DNA from: Parietaria judaica
Lineage: Eukaryota > Streptophyta > Magnoliopsida > Rosales > Urticaceae
Reading direction: 5' to 3'
Assembly (NCBI GenBank): GCA_954871525.1
Contig: OX940863.1
Span: 5,866,001-5,930,000, forward strand
Length of the DNA stretch: 64,000 bases
Under the pieces are notes generated by a model, which worked only from the letters and a program-made list of their open reading frames with translations, was not told the origin of the DNA and ran no database searches. Shown here piece after piece: positions 57,745 to 64,000 of this stretch (position 1 is the first letter of the stretch; each line of letters starts with the position of its first letter). The position numbers were made by a program, and so were the translations under genes.

Positions 57745-60225
57745 ATGCTCACGGGTCTCCTTCTTTATCTACTTATATATCTATATATATATATCTATAA
57801 TATGTATATGTTGAGGTCTCCTAATTTATATTTGAAGTAATGTTATTTTGAGTCTTCTAAGTTTGAATGGTTAACATTTGTATGTGTTGGACTAGCTGAA
57901 ACTGGAACCGGTATTCCGATTCCGCGATACGGAAACATGCATGTGTATTTTATGTAACATTTAGTTTTCATTATGCAGAGAAGGAGAGGGAATTAGGTGT
58001 CGTTTATGGAGAAATCAAGTCTCTGAGAGCAACTGAAGCTCAGAAGGACATGGCTCTAGAAGAGGTAATATTGAGAAATGATTTCTCAAATATTATATGT
58101 TTGTAACGAAATATTATTCGGTTTTTAATTGTTTTTCTCGCAGCTCAATAATCGGGTTCGTGTATTGGACGAGAAACTCAAAGTTCATGAAAACTTCATT
58201 GAACAAAAGGTTGGTTATTTTACCATATTCTTTTTGGAAATATGTTTAATGTGTGTGGGAATATAATTCAAACGTTGTCGAAAAACAGAGTCTTGAAATC
58301 ACGAGGCTAACGAACGACAAGAAAGACGCCTTGGCCGCGCAGTTTGCAGCAGAATCAGCGCTTAGAAGGTTATACACCAACCAGAAGGACGACGAGTTCA
58401 TGCCTCTTGCGTCGGTCGTTGCCCCTCTCGAGGCTGAGATCAAAATGCACAAAAACGAGGTACCACACGAGCGATGAACACGAAATCATCTTGCACGAGA
58501 CGCATTTTATATTTCTACTTGTGTCCGTTTCAGATTTCGGCTCTTCAGGAAGACAAGAAGGCCTTGGAGCGGCTGACCAAGTCGAAAGAAGCGGCTCTGC
58601 TTGAAGCGGAGAGGATTCTGCGAACCGCGCTCGAACGAGCTTTGATAGTCGAAGAGGTCCAGAATCAGAATTACGAGCTCAGAAGACAGATTGAGATTTT
58701 CCAGGCATGATGATCATATCACTTATGCATATATTCGACACTCTAATGAATCCATTCATTCTGTCAATTTAACGACTGGAACGGAAATAAACGCAGGGAG
58801 AGAACAGAATCCTCGAGAAAACGAACCGACAGAAGGTTCTTGAGGTCGAGAAGCTTAGCCAAACGATACATGAACTCGAGGAGGTAGTTCTTGCGGCAGG
58901 AGCCACTGCTAATGCTGTTCGGGACCACAAACGAAAGATAGACGAGCTTATCGTAAGCAACTTTTCGATAACACTTTTTTTTGGTTTCGGGGTTGAAATG
59001 CTGACTCCGTTAGGTTAAAACGTCGCAGGAGGAAAAGAGGACGTTGGAGAGAGAGCTCGCGAGAGCAAAAGTCTCGGCTAATCGCGTAGCGAGCGTTGTG
59101 GCCAACGAGTGGAAGGACGAGAATGACAAAGTTATGCCCGTTAAGCAATGGCTTGAAGAAAGAAGACTTATGCAAGTAAGTACGGTAGTCCCCCGCTTTC
59201 AAGACGTTTTATCGATTATTAGATCATTAAGAAACGTTTTTGTTCACTTGTATAGGCAGAGACACAGCGGCTGAGAGACAAGCTTACAGTGTCGGAGAGG
59301 ACAGCCAAAGCCGAGGCGCAACTAAAGGTCAACGCTCGACTTAGAAAAACATATCGTTTACAATGCCCTGTTCTCACTTTTGTCAACTTTTCAATGCAGG
59401 AAAAGTTAAAACTGAGGCTGAAAACTCTTGAAGAAGGACTGAAGAGCGTTTCCGGTTTCTCGAACAATTCGACCGGGTTTTGTGCTTTGCCAAAGCCAGA
59501 AAGGTCCACCAACATCTTGGGCTTCTTGACGGGCAATGCAGGGCTGAGAAAGAGGTCAACGTCGCAGCCGAGAGCTTCCATGGTTGGAAAAGCCTCTCCT
59601 CTGCATAATTCGAACGTCGACGATATGAACTCGAGGAAGAAAAACGCTTCTCGAGGCTTATTTGTGTCCCGAAGCAAAGTCGTTGATAACGGTGAGAAAG
59701 AGAACACGAACGTTGGCCACATTAGTATACCGGCTCCAATGGAAGAAGAAGTAACTGCAAACTCCGACAACAAAGACGTCGACACCGTCTCAGGATTTTT
59801 ATACGATCGGCTTCAGAAGGAGGTGATCAATCTAAGGAAGGCTTGTGAGACCAAAGAGAGTGATTTGAGCTCTAAAGATCAAGAAATCAAGGTAAGCCTT
59901 AAAGACTCCTTCGCTCTCTCGAATTCGATATCGCGGAACTGATTCGGGAAGTTATAAACGTGTGTACAGAATCTCGGGAAGAAGGTCGAGGCGCTAACAA
60001 AGGCCATGGAGATCGAGTCCAAGCGTGTCAAAAGAGAAGCAGCGGCCAGAGAGAAGGAAGCTGCATCAGCTAAGCTTGACGATACTCGAAAGCATCGAGC
60101 CTGCGCTGTCTCGACTAAACGGTAAGAGCAAAGGCTCGCTATTCCACTTGACTTTTCCTTTCTATCTTAAGGAAAACTCTTAAGCTGTTCGGAATTTCTG
60201 GTGCAGGCTAGCAAAATCAACTTGA
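57745..60225 (+). CDS. MAP70: Microtubule-associated protein MAP70, N-terminus uncertain
   Basis: Plant-specific coiled-coil microtubule-binding protein (MAP70 family; roles in cortical arrays and secondary walls). Eleven coding exons: 57745-57754, 57979-58064, 58144-58209, 58289-58459, 58534-58704, 58797-58952, 59029-59175, 59256-59327, 59400-59891, 59970-60121, 60207-60225; phases agree, 513 aa. Conserved blocks include KDALAAQFAAESALRRLY, VVAPLEAEIKMHKNEISALQ, RLTKSKEAALLEAERIL, ENRILEKTNRQKVLEVEKLS and VVANEWKDENDKVMPVKQWL. The intron after exon 5 uses a GC donor (CAG|GCATGA). Family members have about 50-80 more residues at the N-terminus; here only ATG 57745 (MLT then EKERELG) is available, although the preceding codons QLDRFKN still resemble the family, so a first exon may be lost or missed. 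Length is closest to MAP70-5. Confidence 0.92.
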
Positions 60226-60982
60226 GGACTCTGTCACATTGCAGATAAATTCGAAGGCCATTGAGTTTTTATTATTTTTTTTCTTTCATTATATCATTGC
60301 TTGTGATTTTGCTTTTGCTTGTATATAAAGAACAAAAGTGTTGTACAGTGTGGCTAAATTGACAATAAAGAGACTACAGTGAACAGAGAAACGGTTAGAA
60401 TGTTATAATTTATATTGTTTGTGTTGTTTGTGTTGTTTTTTTTGTTTTTTTTTTGTTTTTTGGCTATTTCTTGGGATTCCCATGAATGAAAATGAATCCT
60501 TTGACATCATTAATAAATTGTGAATTATTTTGTAGGCTTTGGATGACAAATAATGCTTTTGACAAATATACTCGATAAATACCATACTTGGTTTTATTAC
60601 GAGGGTTGAAACCGGGACTGGGACCAGACTAGTTGCCTTTTTTCGGCCTAATCCCAGATTTTTCTAGAACCGGGTCCAGTCCCCGTTAAAAAAAGGCCAT
60701 CTTTAAAAATCGGGAATTAAACGACAAAACTGCAATACTTGAAATCTCATTCAATATAGATAAATATACATAACAGACTACATATATTCTTATGAACTTC
60801 CAAGAAATTGATATAATTCTATAAAGGATGAGTTTAAAGTCAATCCTAAAGTACAAAAATGCCCTCCACCGAAGAGAATATAGCACACAACACTAAACAG
60901 AGAAGCAGTTCGTCCCTAGTCTCCTATGCCAATACATATCTATGTGTGTGCAAAGATGACTCAGCAGTCCTCCTCGAAAACC
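60226..60982. other. Convergent intergenic region between MAP70 and SVR7
   Basis: Both 3' UTRs lie here. At 60600-60700 a CCGGGACTGGGACC / AACCGGGTCCAGTCCCC patch belongs to the dispersed CCGGGTT-type repeat and could fold. No other gene. Confidence 0.45.
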
Positions 60983-63064
60983 CTAAGCGTCTACTTTCGA
61001 AGAGCTTCTCGATTCCAACCACAGCATCGCCGCGACTCGTGTGGTCAAGAACCACCCAGCCCTCTCCGGGGCCTCGTGGAATGGCGCATCTAGTTTTTTC
61101 AAGCGCGACTCGAACAGGCCCGCTAAGCCTTTGTCGGAGTACTTGTGCTTCCCGTGACCGGTGTTGATCCCGAGCAACGGAGGAAGATTTTCCTTGGCTT
61201 GCACGGCTTTCGACAGATCATCTATCCATACATCGAGAGCGGTCAGAGCCGCCCCGAGCGAGAGGCCCTTCAGGTTCAGAGACCACTGGGACTCGGACTT
61301 CGATTGTATATCTACATACACCTCTTGAGCGAGCCCTAGCTCCAAGAGCTCTGACGCTTTGCCTCGGAGATTCAGATTCACCGACAGGTCAATCAAGCAG
61401 TTGCAGTAGGCCTTCCTCACATCAGCTCCAATGGCGTCGAAAAGCTCCGTGGTTTTTTCCCTGAAAGCTTGGCTGTGGCTTTCTCCGTCATCTTCTTTGA
61501 GCAAGAGGTTCACAACAAATCCGAGCTCTGGGTAGGCCCTTTCTATGCAGCCCGCGAGCTTGGGGAGATCTTCCTTTGGCAATTGCGTCATCACGTTCAG
61601 GAGACAAGCGCAGAACCGCTCGTCCGGTTCAATCCCCAATTCTAAAAGTTGAATGAACGTCCTTTCGACATCGTCTACGCGCTTGGCTTTCCCGTAACAT
61701 TGGATTAGAGAGGTCAACACGAATATGTTGGGCTCGTAGCCTGCCTCTGTCATCTCGGTCAGCATCGCCTCTGCCGCCTCTACCTGCCCACTACAGGAGT
61801 ATATGGTGAGCAACGACGAGAATGTCCAACTGTCGGGTTTCGTCAACGAGTTCTTCATGTCAGCGAAGATCTCAATGGCTTCGTCGGTGTACCCCACATC
61901 CGCGCACATGGCCAGAATCGTGTTGTAGAGAATGACATTTAGCTCCATTCCTTTCTCCTTCATTTCTCTGTACACATTGATGCAATCGTCACCGTAACGA
62001 GCCTTACCGTAAGCCCGGATGAGAGAGGCATAGGTTATCCAGTTAGGGACAAACCCGGCACTGATCATCTCCTGGTAAATCTTCTTCGCTTGCCACGGCC
62101 TCTTAGCTTTCCCCATAAAATCCAACATAGTGTTGTAAATGACCACATTCGATCGAGCGCCGATCGCCTTCATCTCCTCGTACACATTCAAACACCCGTC
62201 GAAATTTCCTGCCTGCCCGTGAATCCTAATCAGCGTCGAAAACGTCATAGGGTCAATCCTCCATTTCTCCGTCCTAGCACGGTCATACAAGCTAAATGCC
62301 ATCTCGACGTTACCGGACCGCCCGTACGCGTCGATCATGGCCGAATACGTAACATCATCCGGTTCACAGCCGTAACTGCTCATCTTCTCGAACCACTCGA
62401 TAGCCCTATCGGGCAAATTCGCCACCCGAGCGCAGCTAATCAACGTCGAAAAAGTAACATTATCGGGTTTCAAACCTCTCTCGAGTAATTCGTCGAACAG
62501 CTTCTCCGCTCTATCCAAACTCTTGCTCTTCCTGCAAACCTTCATAGTCACGTTATACAAAATCACCTCGCGTTTGGGCTCAGAGTTCTTCTGAAAGTAT
62601 CTCAACGCAATCGGAGCCGTCTCTGAGTTCACCATGTTGTTGATGACCACAACAGCGTCCTGTTCCACAATCTTCGGACCAAGAGTGTCCAAAATCGCGA
62701 AAACCTCGTCCTCTACAGGATTACAAGCGTTCAGAGACTCAGCGGCTTTGACCAGAGTGGTGTACCTTGAATCGTAAGACTTCTTCCGAAGCTGCGAAGC
62801 TCTGGGGCTGGCGGGGTTGACCCAGACGTAGCTCTTCGACGAAGACCCGGGTTTTTCCTCAGGGTCTTGACCGATCGAAGCTTCTGGAGCGATGGGGTCT
62901 TGGACCGAGACGTGGGTGATTTGCAGAGAAGGTCTGGACTGGGAAGAGAAGAGAGCGAGCTTCGGAGAGGGATTGAAGACTCGGAGAGAGGGTTTTCTGG
63001 GGGAGGAGAGAGAGAGGCGTTCGTGGATGAGAGAGGAGGGTGAGGAGCAGAGAGAGTAAGCCAT
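60983..63064 (-). CDS. SVR7: Plastid PPR-SMR protein SVR7/ATP4
   Basis: Chloroplast RNA-binding pentatricopeptide protein; the Arabidopsis orthologue SVR7 and maize ATP4 promote translation and processing of plastid atpB/E and other transcripts. Single exon, 693 aa, intronless as usual for PPR genes. The start MAYSLCSSPSSLIHERLS opens a Ser/Arg-rich chloroplast transit peptide of about 50 residues. From about residue 165 to 500 there are around nine tandem 35-residue repeats (for example LYNVTMKVCRKSKSLDRAEK, TYSAMIDAYGRSGNVEMAFS, TYASLIRAYGKARYGDDC). A C-terminal SMR domain follows (LKGLSLGAALTALDVWIDD, GHGKHKYSDKGLAG). The SMR LDLH-type motif reads LNLK here, lacking the His linked to endonuclease activity in some relatives. 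Distinction from its paralogue SOT1 rests on the N-terminus and is from memory. Confidence 0.92.
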   Translation of the reverse strand: MAYSLCSSPSSLIHERLSLSSPRKPSLRVFNPSPKLALFSSQSRPSLQITHVSVQDPIAPEASIGQDPEEKPGSSSKSYVWVNPASPRASQLRKKSYDSRYTTLVKAAESLNACNPVEDEVFAILDTLGPKIVEQDAVVVINNMVNSETAPIALRYFQKNSEPKREVILYNVTMKVCRKSKSLDRAEKLFDELLERGLKPDNVTFSTLISCARVANLPDRAIEWFEKMSSYGCEPDDVTYSAMIDAYGRSGNVEMAFSLYDRARTEKWRIDPMTFSTLIRIHGQAGNFDGCLNVYEEMKAIGARSNVVIYNTMLDFMGKAKRPWQAKKIYQEMISAGFVPNWITYASLIRAYGKARYGDDCINVYREMKEKGMELNVILYNTILAMCADVGYTDEAIEIFADMKNSLTKPDSWTFSSLLTIYSCSGQVEAAEAMLTEMTEAGYEPNIFVLTSLIQCYGKAKRVDDVERTFIQLLELGIEPDERFCACLLNVMTQLPKEDLPKLAGCIERAYPELGFVVNLLLKEDDGESHSQAFREKTTELFDAIGADVRKAYCNCLIDLSVNLNLRGKASELLELGLAQEVYVDIQSKSESQWSLNLKGLSLGAALTALDVWIDDLSKAVQAKENLPPLLGINTGHGKHKYSDKGLAGLFESRLKKLDAPFHEAPERAGWFLTTRVAAMLWLESRSSSKVDA

Positions 63065-64000
63065 TCTCGCTCACTCTGTGTCGCTCGAGGTCTTTGATTC
63101 GCGTCTCTGCCTCTGGTTTTGGTTGCGAGGAAGAAGAAGAGGAAGAGGATAGGAGGGGGTGGCTAATTACGATATTGGCCTTTTGATTGGGAAGAAGGAG
63201 TCGAGCGTGTGTGGTGTGGTCAGTGGTGGACCAACTTGTCCATAAGTGTGGCAAATGTATCCAAAGGAGCTGATATTCTTACTTTTGTTTTTATTTGCAT
63301 ATATCAAACCCACGATGTAACTATGTTATGTAAGTCTTACGCTAGTTACTTATGCCAAATTTTCAATTATTGTAACGGTAAAATTCAATTAAGAGTGTGA
63401 CCCTCGTAGCAGATATCCGCTTTAGCTGATTTCTGGATCGTGTGTTCTTGGAGCATTTCGATCATAACATAAATAATGCGCGATAAATTTAAGTATTTAA
63501 CTAAGCTTAAATATAATAATTGGGTAATTGTATAAGGCGATTAACAAAGTACAAGAGCGAATGCAATCCAAGGATGTAGCATAGCATCATATGCTTCTTG
63601 CTACTCAACAACTTTCTTATCATTTTAGCTTTGGATTCTCAGTCTAAAATGACGACGAGCTAGGAGTCTATATCTTCTTTTACGAGTTAGCTTTGTTTAT
63701 TTAAGTTGTGTTTATCAAAAACGTTATTGATTGTGATTAATAAACTTAAACTTTTTCCTATGTGGCAATTACTTGTGTATTACACATTCATGAGGGTCTA
63801 AAGTTTTTAATATGCGCTTATGACTATTGGCTATAGTGGGTTAACATTCTTCAATCGGGGTTTTTGCTAAGTGTAAAGATTATTGTTTATATTAATTTAT
63901 AAACGACAAAGGCGTAAACCAACCATTAGTAATTTTAACATCGCTATTCCCTAGTGTCAATAATCAATCACGTAATTATAGCTTCTAATTTGCATAAAAA
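63065..64000. other. SVR7 upstream region, no gene seen
   Basis: Promoter/5' UTR of SVR7 with a GAAGAAGAGGAAGAGGA purine-rich stretch (63130-63150), then AT-rich sequence to the window end. No gene or RNA feature supported. Confidence 0.5.

Overview
The window is nuclear DNA of a flowering plant, almost certainly a eudicot. It is AT-rich with GC-richer exons, genes carry many short GT-AG introns, and every recognisable protein is plant-type: CASP-like, serine acetyltransferase, ADA2, FAR1-related, TPD1-like, two-pore K+ channel, MAP70 and a plastid PPR-SMR protein. I placed splice sites by hand so that reading phase is kept across every junction and conserved motifs are restored.

Layout: 0-2.6 kb holds repeats and an LTR-retrotransposon remnant. 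2.6-12.3 kb holds CASPL2B (+), NAR1 (+), a RAMP4/SERP gene with a damaged tail (+) and a coiled-coil protein (-). 12.7-17.9 kb is transposon-derived: a MULE-type MITE followed by a candidate 4.6 kb Helitron. 18.4-34.9 kb holds serine acetyltransferase without its C-terminal tail (-), a MULE-like element, ADA2b (+), a BAH/Agenet reader (-), two small membrane proteins (+, the second plastid-targeted and Ycf33-like) and a TPD1-like secreted protein (-). 35-44.3 kb is repeat-rich: a MITE, a DUF7722-type gene (+), a complete solo LTR, another MITE and a 2.6 kb fold-back palindrome ending 50 bp upstream of a small membrane-protein gene. 45.3-52.8 kb holds a FAR1-related gene (-), a hAT-like MITE, TPK1-type K+ channel (+) and a small membrane protein (-). 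53-57.7 kb is mostly empty apart from a SINE-like repeat and another MITE. 57.7-63.1 kb holds MAP70 (+) and SVR7/ATP4 (-), convergent.

The genes belong to unrelated pathways and do not form a functional cluster. From memory, CASPL2B, NAR1, ADA2b, the Ycf33-like protein and SVR7 occur in the same order on Arabidopsis chromosome 4 (about At4g16442 to At4g16390), so this looks like a conserved syntenic block expanded by transposons.

I found no new defence-type or multigene system. The most notable observations are the fold-back element with an asymmetric 157-bp tandem expansion, the Helitron with a possible captured targeting-peptide exon, the acetyltransferase lacking its partner-binding tail, the SERP frameshift, the solo LTR carrying twelve W-box cores, and several odd introns (in-frame stopless, GC-AG, and one splitting a channel selectivity filter).
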